In this document: positions 43,650 to 51,457 of the stretch, piece by piece
Position numbering within the stretch: the first letter of the stretch is position 1
Layout: each line of letters begins with the position of its first letter
DNA from: Halomicrobium katesii DSM 19301
GTDB lineage: Archaea > Halobacteriota > Halobacteria > Halobacteriales > Haloarculaceae
Length of the DNA: 64,000 bases
Direction: 5' to 3'
Assembly: GCF_000379085.1 (NCBI RefSeq)
Contig: NZ_KB905378.1
Coordinates: 2,789,231-2,853,230 of the forward strand
Notes under the pieces: generated by a model
Told to the model about the DNA's origin: nothing
Databases searched by the model: none
What the model saw: the letters and a program-made list of their open reading frames with translations, nothing else
Made by a program: the position numbers and the translations under genes

Positions 43650-44897
43650 TCAGCTCTCGCCAACACTGGCGAACTCCCGCGCTTCGCGGAGGAGTTCGGG
43701 ATTGTCGTCGGCGAGTTCGACGAACCGCTCGACGCGCTCGATGTCGTCGAGCAGCTCGGGATCGTCGCGAGCGATACGGAGCAGCTCGGTCCGTGTCTCC
43801 CGCTGGTCTTCTTCCAGTTCTTCGACCGCCGCGGCGTCCAGGGCTTGATGGCACCAGACACAGGTGGGTTCGTCCCGCGGTGTCTCCTTCCCACAGCGAG
43901 GGCACGCGACCGGTGCGATCGGATCGGACTCGTCTTCCTCAACGTCGACGCCGTGGGCCTTCGCGATGGCCCGGTCGTTGGCGTCCCCGAAGACAGCCAC
44001 GTAACGCGAAGCAACGTCCGAGCCTCGATCCCATCCGTGGTGGTCCTCGATGTGTGCCTGGTTCACGCCGTCAGAGGCGAGATAGGAGGCAGAGGATTTG
44101 CGCATCTGGGTGAAGGTCACGTCGGTGTGAGTGATGTCGGCCTTTCGTGCGTGCTTCTTGAGGATCTTCAGCTTCATCTGGTAGCTGATATCCTCCGGCT
44201 TGTTCAGCTTCGACCAGAGCGGTGCGTCCGGCTGTTCCGGAGCGGGATGAACGTTGAGCCACTGCTTGAGATACGGGCAGGCAGTGGTCAGGGTGATCGA
44301 TCGTTCTCCCTTCTTCCCGTCGACGGAGATGCGCAGGCCGTACTTGTGGTCGGAAACGTCTCCAATGGTCAAGTTTCGAATCTCCCCACTCCGAGCGCCG
44401 GAGTCCCACGCGACGGAGATGAGTGCTTTGTCTCGGGCGTGGCGGCACTCGTCGAGCATCGGTTGGATATGCTGCTCCCAATCGAGCATTTTTGCGGGGT
44501 TCGGCATTGGGTTGTAGTCCTTCGACGTGGATGCGGACACCCACTCGATGGTCTCGGGGATGTCATCCCCATCAGTGACGTGCTTCCCGAACATCCTGAG
44601 TGCGACGCGATAGTCTCGGTTCGTCTCCTGATTGTCGTAGTTATCGTGAATCCAGCGGACGATATCTTCGGTATGCTGGCGATCGCTGACTGTTTCGGCG
44701 AGATCACCGACTTCCTCAGCGATGCGAACGCAATGTCTGAGCAGCTTGATTCTTCGATGCTTTCCGTACTGGCTTCCGAGCAAGGCGAGCCGATTGTCGA
44801 AGGTTCTGAGGGCATCGCGGTCCTCGGCACTCAGTTCCTCGCTTTCGGTGATTCGGTTCTGCAGGTTCTCCAGGTCCCGGTCCACGTTGGGCGTCAT
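43650..44897 (-). CDS. int: Tyrosine integrase of the element (SNJ2-like)
   Basis: 415 aa. Residues ~60-150 core-binding domain; catalytic domain with Arg in DSGARSGEIRNL, Lys in DGKKGERSITL, the H-x-x-R region FTQMRKSSASYLA (Thr/Gln in place of the first His), HHGWDRGSDVASRYV with the Tyr nucleophile. A zinc ribbon follows (CPRCGKETPRDEPTCVWCHQ, about 320-340) and then a helical tail. The start lies 46 bases from attR. Position at one end of a tRNA-integrated element with 14-bp cores matches the SNJ2-type family as I remember it. Confidence 0.85.
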   Translation of the reverse strand: MTPNVDRDLENLQNRITESEELSAEDRDALRTFDNRLALLGSQYGKHRRIKLLRHCVRIAEEVGDLAETVSDRQHTEDIVRWIHDNYDNQETNRDYRVALRMFGKHVTDGDDIPETIEWVSASTSKDYNPMPNPAKMLDWEQHIQPMLDECRHARDKALISVAWDSGARSGEIRNLTIGDVSDHKYGLRISVDGKKGERSITLTTACPYLKQWLNVHPAPEQPDAPLWSKLNKPEDISYQMKLKILKKHARKADITHTDVTFTQMRKSSASYLASDGVNQAHIEDHHGWDRGSDVASRYVAVFGDANDRAIAKAHGVDVEEDESDPIAPVACPRCGKETPRDEPTCVWCHQALDAAAVEELEEDQRETRTELLRIARDDPELLDDIERVERFVELADDNPELLREAREFASVGES

Positions 44898-44943
44898 CTA
44901 CATGGGTGGTTGTCATGTGGGATTGTAAACCACCAGTTGACAG

Positions 44944-44957
44944 CCCTCCACCGGCTT
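44944..44957 (+). other. attR, 14-bp core
   Basis: CCCTCCACCGGCTT, identical to the tRNA-Thr 3' end at 27448-27461. The 330-bp gap 44898-45227 holds this, an inverted T-arm fragment GGGATTTGAA (44995-45004) and a degenerate border copy; no gene. Confidence 0.85.
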
Positions 44958-45030
44958 TCTGCGAGGAACGAAGGTGACGAGCGGTAGCTAACGTGGGATT
45001 TGAATCAGGGAAGAGCCGTGCTCCGACCGT

Positions 45031-45054
45031 GGTTCAAAATTCTTCCACCGGCTT
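45031..45054 (+). other. Degenerate second copy of the tRNA-Thr 3' end
   Basis: GGTTCAAAATTCTTCCACCGGCTT resembles the tRNA T-arm plus acceptor strand, with TCCACCGGCTT exact and the T-stem mutated. It lies 74 bases beyond attR. Probably the right border of an older integration into the same tRNA. Confidence 0.6.
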
Positions 45055-45227
45055 GCTATCGCGATCGATACCGAGGAGCGTTGGCCAGTCCACGTCTCGG
45101 CGTGGACATCGCCTCGACTCTGAACGGGTGATCGTCTGGCAGCGTGGCTCCCAGGCTCGGGCCTGTCGCCTCGCCGTGGCACTCGACCGCAACCTACTAC
45201 CCGACTTGTGCCCCAGTGTGAGTCGAG

Positions 45228-46433
45228 ATGGAGTCGTACGATATCGTCGTCGCAGGCGGTGGGCCGGCGGGGTTGCAGTTCGCCCGGTCGGTCGTCGGGC
45301 GCTCGGACTACTCGGTCGCGGTGCTCGAAGCAAACGACGAACTGGCGGACAACGACAAGTCCACCGGAGGGACCTTCCACCAGGTCGTCGAGGGCTTTGG
45401 CGTGCCCGACGAGGTCGTCATGTCCGAGTCGGCTACGGTCCAGTTCGAGGGGCCAAGCGCCCGGGCGACTCTCGACATCCCCAATTACGTCCTCGATTTC
45501 CCGGCCTTGCTCGAATTTCTCGGCGCGGACGCGGCCGCCGACGGGGCCGATATCCACACGGGGGTTCGCGTTCGAGAACCGATCGTCGAGGGTGGTACCG
45601 TCGTCGGCGTCCGCGGGACCCGCGACGGCGAGTCGGTGACCTACCGGGCCGATCTGGTCGTCGACGCGACGGGACCGGCGGGGACGCTGACGACCCGACT
45701 CGACATGTGGGACCGCGAGGCGGCCCAGCGCGGGATCGGCAAGGAGTACGAGGTGACCGGCCGGTACGACCTGTCGTCGATGCTGTTCCGGTTCGACCAC
45801 GAGTACGCGCCGGGCGGGTACGCGTGGGTGTTTCCGGGCGGTGACGACGTGTTCAAAGTCGGCGTCTGCTGGATCGACGACTTCTACGCGCGTCATAGCC
45901 CGCCGGACGACGGGGCGATCGACGACTACGTCGAGCGGTGGGCTCGCAGCGATCCTCGGTGGGAGGTCGACGACGTGCAGGCCGTCCACGCCGGACAGGC
46001 GATCTCCGACAACTCGATCAACCGCCGCGCGACCGACGGGCTGGTCGCCGTGGGCGACAGCGTCTCAAGCATCAACCCTCTGTTCGGTGAGGGAATTCGA
46101 TCGGGCATGGAGTCGGCCGAGATGGCGGCCGAGGTCGCGACGCGGGCCCTCACCGCCGGTGACGTGTCTCGGTCGTTCCTGTCGGCCTACGAGCGCCGCT
46201 GGAACCGCGAGAAGGGATCGAACTGGAAGCGCCAGCGCATCGCTGGTGAGTTGCTCTACGACTTCGACGCGGCCCAGCAGGACCGTTTCGTCGCCAACAG
46301 CGGCCGCCTCTCGGAGGCACAGCTCGATCGCCTCCAGCGGTACGAGCTGACGCTGCCGGATCTGCTCTCGCTGTATCCGTTCCGGCTCGACGACGTTCGG
46401 AAAGCACCGACGCTGCTGCGACACCTGTGGTGA
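45228..46433 (+). CDS. FAD-dependent oxidoreductase, geranylgeranyl-reductase family
   Basis: 401 aa. N-terminal dinucleotide-binding motif VAGGGPAGLQFAR, second FAD motif GLVAVGDSVSSINPLFGEGIRSGMES (about 275-300), and a central YDLSSMLFRFDHEYAPGGYAWVFPGG substrate region. This matches the GGR family that saturates isoprenoid chains of archaeal lipids or menaquinone. It differs enough from the core lipid GGR that the substrate is uncertain. First chromosomal gene right of the integrated element. Confidence 0.8.
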   Translation: MESYDIVVAGGGPAGLQFARSVVGRSDYSVAVLEANDELADNDKSTGGTFHQVVEGFGVPDEVVMSESATVQFEGPSARATLDIPNYVLDFPALLEFLGADAAADGADIHTGVRVREPIVEGGTVVGVRGTRDGESVTYRADLVVDATGPAGTLTTRLDMWDREAAQRGIGKEYEVTGRYDLSSMLFRFDHEYAPGGYAWVFPGGDDVFKVGVCWIDDFYARHSPPDDGAIDDYVERWARSDPRWEVDDVQAVHAGQAISDNSINRRATDGLVAVGDSVSSINPLFGEGIRSGMESAEMAAEVATRALTAGDVSRSFLSAYERRWNREKGSNWKRQRIAGELLYDFDAAQQDRFVANSGRLSEAQLDRLQRYELTLPDLLSLYPFRLDDVRKAPTLLRHLW

Positions 46434-46452
46434 GTGTCGCGGTCGTCGATCG

Positions 46453-47091
46453 CTACGCCCGTCGTCCGAGCAGTCCCACTGCGAGGGCGACGGCCACGAG
46501 CGCGCCGACGGCACCGAAGCCGGGGCCGGAGCCGGAGTCGGGGACCGGGCTCTGTGCGCGGATCGGCGATTCGATCGCCTCGTCGCTGTCGTAGCGCCAC
46601 GTCGCCGTCGCGCCCTCGACCGTGTCGGCGTTACTGTCGGTGACGTTGGTCGGCATCGTGACCGTGTAGGTCAGCGCGTAGCCGCTCTGGGAACCCAACT
46701 GCCCGCTGTTCTGGACGAACGAGCGATCGACGAAGGAGACGTTGCCCGCTTCGACGGTCGTCTCGACGCCGCTGCTCGGGCCGGGATTCCACGACGACAG
46801 CCGAAGATCGACCGTCACGTTGCCGTCGTCGGCGAGGCTCTGGTTGTACGACACCGACTCCGCGCGGCTCTCGTTGACCCCGCGGAGCAGGTACCGCTCG
46901 ACCGAGCCGTATCCCTCGTCTTCGGCCGTCGACTGGAGACGCTCGTAGGTCGAGGGGGGCATCTCGATCGTCGTCTCGTAGGACTCGACCGTGCCGTCGC
47001 CGTCGACGGTCGCGTCGACGGCAACGTCGGCACAGCCGCTCAACACCAGGAGGACACCGACTGCGAGTGTCGCGAGCGATCTTCGATTCAT
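46453..47091 (-). CDS. Surface protein with N-terminal lipobox and C-terminal PGF-CTERM signal
   Basis: 212 aa. The N-terminus MNRRSLATLAVGVLLVLSGC is a lipoprotein signal; the C-terminus GSGPGFGAVGALVAVALAVGLLGRRA is a canonical PGF-CTERM tail for archaeosortase A. The middle is a beta-rich extracellular domain (VDATVDGDGTVESYETTIEMPPSTYERL, YALTYTVTMPTNVT). Carrying both signals is unusual: the protein could be lipid-anchored at both ends. Function unknown. Confidence 0.75.
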   Translation of the reverse strand: MNRRSLATLAVGVLLVLSGCADVAVDATVDGDGTVESYETTIEMPPSTYERLQSTAEDEGYGSVERYLLRGVNESRAESVSYNQSLADDGNVTVDLRLSSWNPGPSSGVETTVEAGNVSFVDRSFVQNSGQLGSQSGYALTYTVTMPTNVTDSNADTVEGATATWRYDSDEAIESPIRAQSPVPDSGSGPGFGAVGALVAVALAVGLLGRRA

Positions 47092-47222
47092 GCTCTGGCC
47101 TCAGTGCCGCCCGGTAAATGCTTTCTCCAATAGCGTCTCCGTTTGTCTCCGTTCTCCGGAGTCGTCGCGGTACGGCCGTGACAACGGGCCGGAACGGGAG
47201 CACGGCCGGGTAGTCGCCAGTC

Positions 47223-47465
47223 TCAGTGAGTCAACAGGAGGAGTCGCTCGTCGGTCCGGACGAGACAGATCGGGCTGTCGGGGTTGCCGAAGGTGTTCTC
47301 GCGACGCCGAGAGACGAACAGCTTCTCGAAGGACTCACCACAGGCCGGACAGGCAAATCCCGCACGGTTTTCGAGTGCCATCGTCTCCCGGTCCTCTTTG
47401 AGGAGCTTGAGTCCGTGGCGATAGTCGTGGACGTCGAAGCCGTCGCTCACGTCGAGTTCGTCCAT
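47223..47465 (-). CDS. Small conserved haloarchaeal protein with one Cys pair
   Basis: 80 aa: GFDVHDYRHGLKLLKEDRETMALENRAG, then FACPACGESFEKLFVS and SPICLVRTDERLLLLTH. I recall very similar proteins in many haloarchaea annotated as flagella-cluster protein, without experimental support known to me. The CPACG pair with a distant Cys may bind zinc. Start ATG 47465. Confidence 0.65.
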   Translation of the reverse strand: MDELDVSDGFDVHDYRHGLKLLKEDRETMALENRAGFACPACGESFEKLFVSRRRENTFGNPDSPICLVRTDERLLLLTH

Positions 47466-47506
47466 ACGGGTAGCTGGTGAGAATCTTGCTTGAAACTACC
47501 GGCGGC

Positions 47507-48379
47507 TCAGATCGACAGCTCCGCGCCCACGTACAGCACGACGACGAGGAAGATCCAGACCACGTCGACGAAGTGCCAGTACATCGACACCGTCGAGACC
47601 GACGTGTGTCGCTCTGCAGAGTACTGGCCGTAGACCGCTCGGACGAAGACGATGCCCAGCAGGACGGCACCCATCGTGACGTGGAGTCCGTGGAGCCCGG
47701 TCAGCCCGTAGAACGCGGAGGCGTAGGCCCCTCCCGCGATGGTGAACCCTTCGCCGACGATGAACTCGTAGTACTCGTAGGTCTGTCCGGCGATGAAGAT
47801 CACGCCGAGCAGGAGCGTCAGCCCGAGCCACCGGACGAAGCTCTGCCGGTCACCGTCGAGGAGTTTGGCGTGTGCGTAGTGCAGCGTCAGGGAACTGATC
47901 ACGAGGATGATCGTGTTGGCGATGACGAGATTACCGAACACGTTTCCGCCGTGGGGGAGCAGTTCGGCCGACCAGACGTTCGCTCCGCGGACGAAGAAGT
48001 AGTAGACGAAGCCGGCACCGAAGGTGGCGACCTCGGTGCCCAGAAACAGCAGCATCGCGAACCGAAGCGTCCCGCCGGAGTGGTGATCTGTCCCACGCTC
48101 CCAGAAGTTGGCGACGAAGGCGTGGTAGAGCCAGCCATAGAGACCGGCCAGGAAGATCCCGACGGTGGCGACGGTCGTCCCGGCAGCGATCAGCTCGGAG
48201 ACGACGGGATTCTCTGCCTGTGAGAGGACGAACAGGCCGGCGGCGACGTAGATGCCGGCAGCGCCGATGGCGGTGATGAAGGGCCACCAGCTGGCCTCCC
48301 CGAACCCGCGGGGCCAGTCCTCGACGGCGGGGAGGTGGTGGTCCCCGTGCTCCTCTGACGTGTCTTCGGCTACGGTCAT
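47507..48379 (-). CDS. Cytochrome c oxidase subunit III
   Basis: 290 aa with seven membrane segments after a His/Asp-rich cytosolic N-terminus. Family signatures: WPFITAIGAAGIYVA, FLGTEVATFGAGFVYYFFVRG, GLHGLHVTMGAVLLG and YWHFVDVVWIFLVVVLYVG at the C-terminus. COX3 stabilises the oxygen-reducing subunit I. No other oxidase gene is adjacent; subunit I is 10 kb away at 58206 and subunit II is not in the window. ATG 48379 (MTVAEDTSEEHG) chosen. Confidence 0.9.
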   Translation of the reverse strand: MTVAEDTSEEHGDHHLPAVEDWPRGFGEASWWPFITAIGAAGIYVAAGLFVLSQAENPVVSELIAAGTTVATVGIFLAGLYGWLYHAFVANFWERGTDHHSGGTLRFAMLLFLGTEVATFGAGFVYYFFVRGANVWSAELLPHGGNVFGNLVIANTIILVISSLTLHYAHAKLLDGDRQSFVRWLGLTLLLGVIFIAGQTYEYYEFIVGEGFTIAGGAYASAFYGLTGLHGLHVTMGAVLLGIVFVRAVYGQYSAERHTSVSTVSMYWHFVDVVWIFLVVVLYVGAELSI

Positions 48380-48499
48380 ACGCGTTTCTTTCGAGTGGAC
48401 CATCAAAAGCGCTTCCAACTCCGTGCGCTTCGCACGCGTAGCTGGCCGGTCGGGCGCGAATCGATGCCTTCTCCCTCACCGAGCCGGAACGGTCGAACA

Positions 48500-49864
48500 A
48501 TGCTCCGGCGTCGCGTCGTCGCAGTCGTCGCGCTTGCAGTGCTCGCGGTCGGCCGCGCCGCCGCCCACGGGGGCAGTCTGGCCCAAGACATCCGCGAGCC
48601 GCTGACGATTCCGACGTGGTTGTTCCTCTCGACGGGCGGGGCGGCGGTCGGCGCTTCGTTCCTGCTCGCCAGCTTCGTCACCGATCGGGAACTGATCGAC
48701 GCGATTCACGACTGGCGTCGTGCGGTCGCGGTCCCGGCGCGTCGCGCCGCCGTGGCCTCGCTGCGGGTGCTCGGGATCGCTGGCGTCGTCCTCGTCGTGG
48801 TCGTCGGTTACCTCGGACCGACGGATGCGAGTTCGAACGCCGCGATCTTGCTGGTCTGGGTCGGCTGGTGGGCGGGGCTGTCGATGAGCGCGTATCTGGT
48901 GGGCAACAGCTGGCCCGCACTCAATCCGTGGCGGACGGTCGCCGAACTGGTGCCCTCGCTCGACCTGCGGTATCCCGACCGGTTCGGCGCGTGGCCCAGC
49001 GTCGTCGGTCTGCTGGCGCTGGTCTATCTGGAGGTCGTCAGTCCGCTGGCCGAGAACGCGTCGCTGCTCGCGACCACGGTGTTGGCGTACTCCGCCGTGA
49101 CGCTCGCTGGCGCGGTGGCGTTCGGGCCGTCGACGTGGTTCGGGCAGGTCGACCCGCCGGCTCGCGTGTTCCGCTACTACGGCCGCGTCGCCCCGCTCTC
49201 GTCCGACGGCGACGGGCTGACGCTGCGCCTTCCGGGGATGGCGCTGTCCGAGCGTCGGCTGGTCGACGGCCGCGACGAGGTCGCGTTCGTCCTCGCTCTG
49301 CTGTGGGTGACGACTTTCGACGGGTTCGTCTCGACGCCCGCCTGGCGCGGGCTGGCGGGGCCGTTCGTCGGGCTCGGGATTCCGCCGCTGGGCGTCTACC
49401 TGCTCGCTCTCCTGCTGGGCTTCGGGCTGTTCTGGTCTCTGTACCTGCTCGCGGCCCGCCTCTCTCGTTCGACTGCAGAGACCTTCCTGACGCCCGCTGC
49501 GCTGGCCGCGCGATTCGCGCCGCCGTTGCTCGCGATCGTCGCCGGCTACCACTTCGCTCACTACCTCGACTACTTCCTCGGACTCGCTCCCTCACTGCTC
49601 CAGACGCTTGCCGCGCCGCTGACGGCCCGGAGCACCGTTCTGGTGCTCTCGATACCGGGGTGGTTCGGCGGCGTCGCGATGGCCAGTATCATCGTCGGCC
49701 ACCTGCTGGCGATCTGGGTGGCCCACGCGGCGGCCTACGACCTGTTTCCCGGTCGCTTGCAGGCGATCCGGTCGCAGTATCCGTTCATCGCCGTCATGGT
49801 CGTCTACACCATGACGAGCCTCTGGGTCATCTCCCAGCCAGATATCCCACTCCCCTACCTATGA
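48500..49864 (+). CDS. Polytopic haloarchaeal membrane protein
   Basis: 454 aa, about ten to eleven membrane segments, signal-like N-terminus (LRRRVVAVVALAVLAVGRAAAHGG). Motifs include GNSWPALNPWRTVAEL, SYL-type aromatic helices, and two His-containing helices (GYHFAHYLDYFLG and GHLLAIWVAHAAAYDLF) that could hold haem or copper. Divergent from the COX3 gene and coupled by ATGA to a small zinc-finger membrane protein. An oxidase-assembly or respiratory role is suggested only by location. Confidence 0.75.
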   Translation: MLRRRVVAVVALAVLAVGRAAAHGGSLAQDIREPLTIPTWLFLSTGGAAVGASFLLASFVTDRELIDAIHDWRRAVAVPARRAAVASLRVLGIAGVVLVVVVGYLGPTDASSNAAILLVWVGWWAGLSMSAYLVGNSWPALNPWRTVAELVPSLDLRYPDRFGAWPSVVGLLALVYLEVVSPLAENASLLATTVLAYSAVTLAGAVAFGPSTWFGQVDPPARVFRYYGRVAPLSSDGDGLTLRLPGMALSERRLVDGRDEVAFVLALLWVTTFDGFVSTPAWRGLAGPFVGLGIPPLGVYLLALLLGFGLFWSLYLLAARLSRSTAETFLTPAALAARFAPPLLAIVAGYHFAHYLDYFLGLAPSLLQTLAAPLTARSTVLVLSIPGWFGGVAMASIIVGHLLAIWVAHAAAYDLFPGRLQAIRSQYPFIAVMVVYTMTSLWVISQPDIPLPYL

Positions 49865-50118
49865 ACGAGGACTACCACGTTCCCACGTCAGCCCCGGTGT
49901 ACGAGTGTGCGTACTGCGGTCGCCCGTTCGCCTGCGAGCGGTTCCGGGCGCTCCACCGCGGTCTCGAACACGCGAGCGACCTCGACGACGACGAGGTCGA
50001 ACGGTTCCGCGACGCCTACCGCGAGGAAGCGGAGTCGATCGGCATGTTCCGACTGAAGGCGCTTGCGGCGCTGGTGCTCGTGTACTTCGGACTGCTGATG
50101 ATCTACGCGACACTGTAG
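49861..50118 (+). CDS. Small zinc-finger protein with C-terminal membrane helix
   Basis: 85 aa. CAYCGRPFACERFRALHRGLEH is a C2H2-type finger near the N-terminus; residues ~62-82 (LKALAALVLVYFGLLMIYATL) are a membrane anchor. Start overlaps the preceding gene stop in ATGA. Small finger/helix proteins of this type are common in haloarchaea, function unknown. Confidence 0.75.
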   Translation: MNEDYHVPTSAPVYECAYCGRPFACERFRALHRGLEHASDLDDDEVERFRDAYREEAESIGMFRLKALAALVLVYFGLLMIYATL

Positions 50119-50175
50119 CGGCCGCGGAAACCTCGAAGCGAAGCTTTCATGCGCGCGAACGGAATACGGACGGGC

Positions 50176-50460
50176 ATGGATCTGCGCGTCATCGAGAAAG
50201 AGGAGACGATGCTCTCGATCGAGATTGCCGGCGAGGACCACACGTTCATGAACGTCCTGAAGGGGGCGCTGCTGGAGACCGACGGCGTCACGGCGGCGAC
50301 CTACGACATGAACCCCGAACAGTCCGGCGGCCAGACCGACCCCGTGCTGACGGTCAAGACCGACGTCGACGTGAACGCGCTGGACGCGCTCGAAGCCGGT
50401 GCGGACCGCGTCATGGAGAAAGCAGACGACTTCGACGCGGCCTTCGACGCCGCGGCCTGA
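50176..50460 (+). CDS. rpoL: RNA polymerase subunit L
   Basis: 94 aa, the archaeal Rpb11-like/alpha-N-like subunit that pairs with RpoD. Signature [26 protein letters not shown]-type segment ([31 protein letters not shown]) and VLTVKTD. ATG 50176 matches the family start; two upstream ATGs in frame are not needed. Stop TGA (50458-50460) abuts a palindromic repeat. Confidence 0.92.
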   Translation: MDLRVIEKEETMLSIEIAGEDHTFMNVLKGALLETDGVTAATYDMNPEQSGGQTDPVLTVKTDVDVNALDALEAGADRVMEKADDFDAAFDAAA

Positions 50461-50540
50461 TACGGACGGTTGTAGGCGTTTACCCAGCCGACCCCACGAC
50501 GGCGTGCGGTCGATCTGGTAAAGACCTACAACGTTCCGTA
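50461..50540 (+). repeat. Stop-codon-abutting palindromic repeat, copy 4 (type B)
   Basis: 80-bp palindrome starting one base after the rpoL TGA and followed by TGA at 50541-50543. Outer ends TACGG...CCGTA and TTGTAG/CTACAA are shared with type A, but the inner part is different (TTTACCCAG...CTGGTAAA). It lies between convergent genes. Confidence 0.9.
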
Positions 50541-50552
50541 TGACGCGCCTGG

Positions 50553-51374
50553 CTAGCAGACGGCGACGGTGACGAACACGCGGCCGTCCGGTCCGACGTG
50601 TACGTCGACGCCGATCGACTCCTGTGTGGCGATCAGGGCTTCGTCGTTTCCGTCCCAGCTATCGAGCAGTGCCTCGGCCAGCGACGCGTCGCTGTCGAAC
50701 GCGTCGACCGCCGTTTCCGCGGCGATGTACCGGTCAGTGACGGGATCGTCACAGTAATCGCGCACGCTGTTGCGCTCTTCTTGACTGAGCTGTCGTCCGT
50801 CGCCCGCCACGCTCTGGACGGTGCGCTTGTTGACGTAGGCGGTGTACCACTCCAGATCCGTGTCGTTGGTCAGCGGGCCGACGCCGGCCGCGTCACGGCG
50901 CTCGTTCAGCTGCTCGACGTAGGCGGTTTCGACGGCCGCGATCGATCGGTCGCCGATCTGCTGGCCCTCGCCGGCCACGTCGTCGGGCACCGGTGGCCGA
51001 CCCATTCCGGGGAGCGTGACGACGCCCGCGTACGCGAGGACGAGCGTGATCCCCAGAACGGCGGCGACGGCGTAGCCGACGACGTACCGCGGTTCGAGCA
51101 CGTCGCGATAGGAGGTCCCGCCCAGCTCGTCGAGGTCGTCCCAGTCCGGCTGGCGCTGTTCGAGGTCGACGTTGCCACAGCGCTTGCAGGGCGGGGAGTT
51201 TTTGGTGTGCTGGCGGCCACACTCCGTACAGACCCAGACCGGATCGGTCGGTCCGTCGGTCTCGGCCGTCGGGACCTGTTCGACGGCCCGCTCGAACGTG
51301 TTGTGCCCGCAGTTGTCACACGGTGGATCGTTCTCTTCGTGTGGTTTGCCACACCAGGTACACCGCCACTCCAT
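50553..51374 (-). CDS. Double zinc-ribbon membrane protein, paralogue 1
   Basis: 273 aa. Two zinc ribbons at the N-terminus (CTWCGKP...CDNCG and CTECGRQ...CKRCG), a membrane helix at ~98-120 (VVGYAVAAVLGITLVLAYAGVV), and an external domain ending in SIGVDVHVGPDGRVFVTVAVC, which resembles the last strands of CAP/SCP-type domains (Gly-rich strand then V-x-V-T-x-x-x-C). 83 bases downstream of its paralogue. A tethered zinc-binding surface or signalling protein is plausible; function unknown. Confidence 0.75.
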   Translation of the reverse strand: MEWRCTWCGKPHEENDPPCDNCGHNTFERAVEQVPTAETDGPTDPVWVCTECGRQHTKNSPPCKRCGNVDLEQRQPDWDDLDELGGTSYRDVLEPRYVVGYAVAAVLGITLVLAYAGVVTLPGMGRPPVPDDVAGEGQQIGDRSIAAVETAYVEQLNERRDAAGVGPLTNDTDLEWYTAYVNKRTVQSVAGDGRQLSQEERNSVRDYCDDPVTDRYIAAETAVDAFDSDASLAEALLDSWDGNDEALIATQESIGVDVHVGPDGRVFVTVAVC

Positions 51375-51457
51375 TGGCGGATACTCGGGGACTCGAACGC
51401 AAAAGCGTGCTGGTGGTTCGTCGTGGATGCGGCCGCCTGCTGCTGCTGGCCCGGTGC

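Larger units (their letters stand above)
27448..44957. mobile_element. 17.5-kb element integrated in tRNA-Thr, SNJ2-type organisation
   Basis: Bounded by exact 14-bp repeats CCCTCCACCGGCTT: 27448-27461 inside the tRNA 3' end and 44944-44957. An integrase gene sits against the right end with its start 46 bases from the repeat. Cargo: coiled-coil winged-helix protein, MCM helicase, regulators, small recombinase, iteron-like repeats, a type I R-M operon with two peptidase genes, zinc-finger proteins. Part of it (about 30.1-32.5 kb) is clearly AT-richer than the chromosome. I see no virion proteins, so an integrative plasmid or defence island is more likely than a provirus. A degenerate third copy of the border at 45031-45054 suggests an earlier event. 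Confidence 0.85.
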
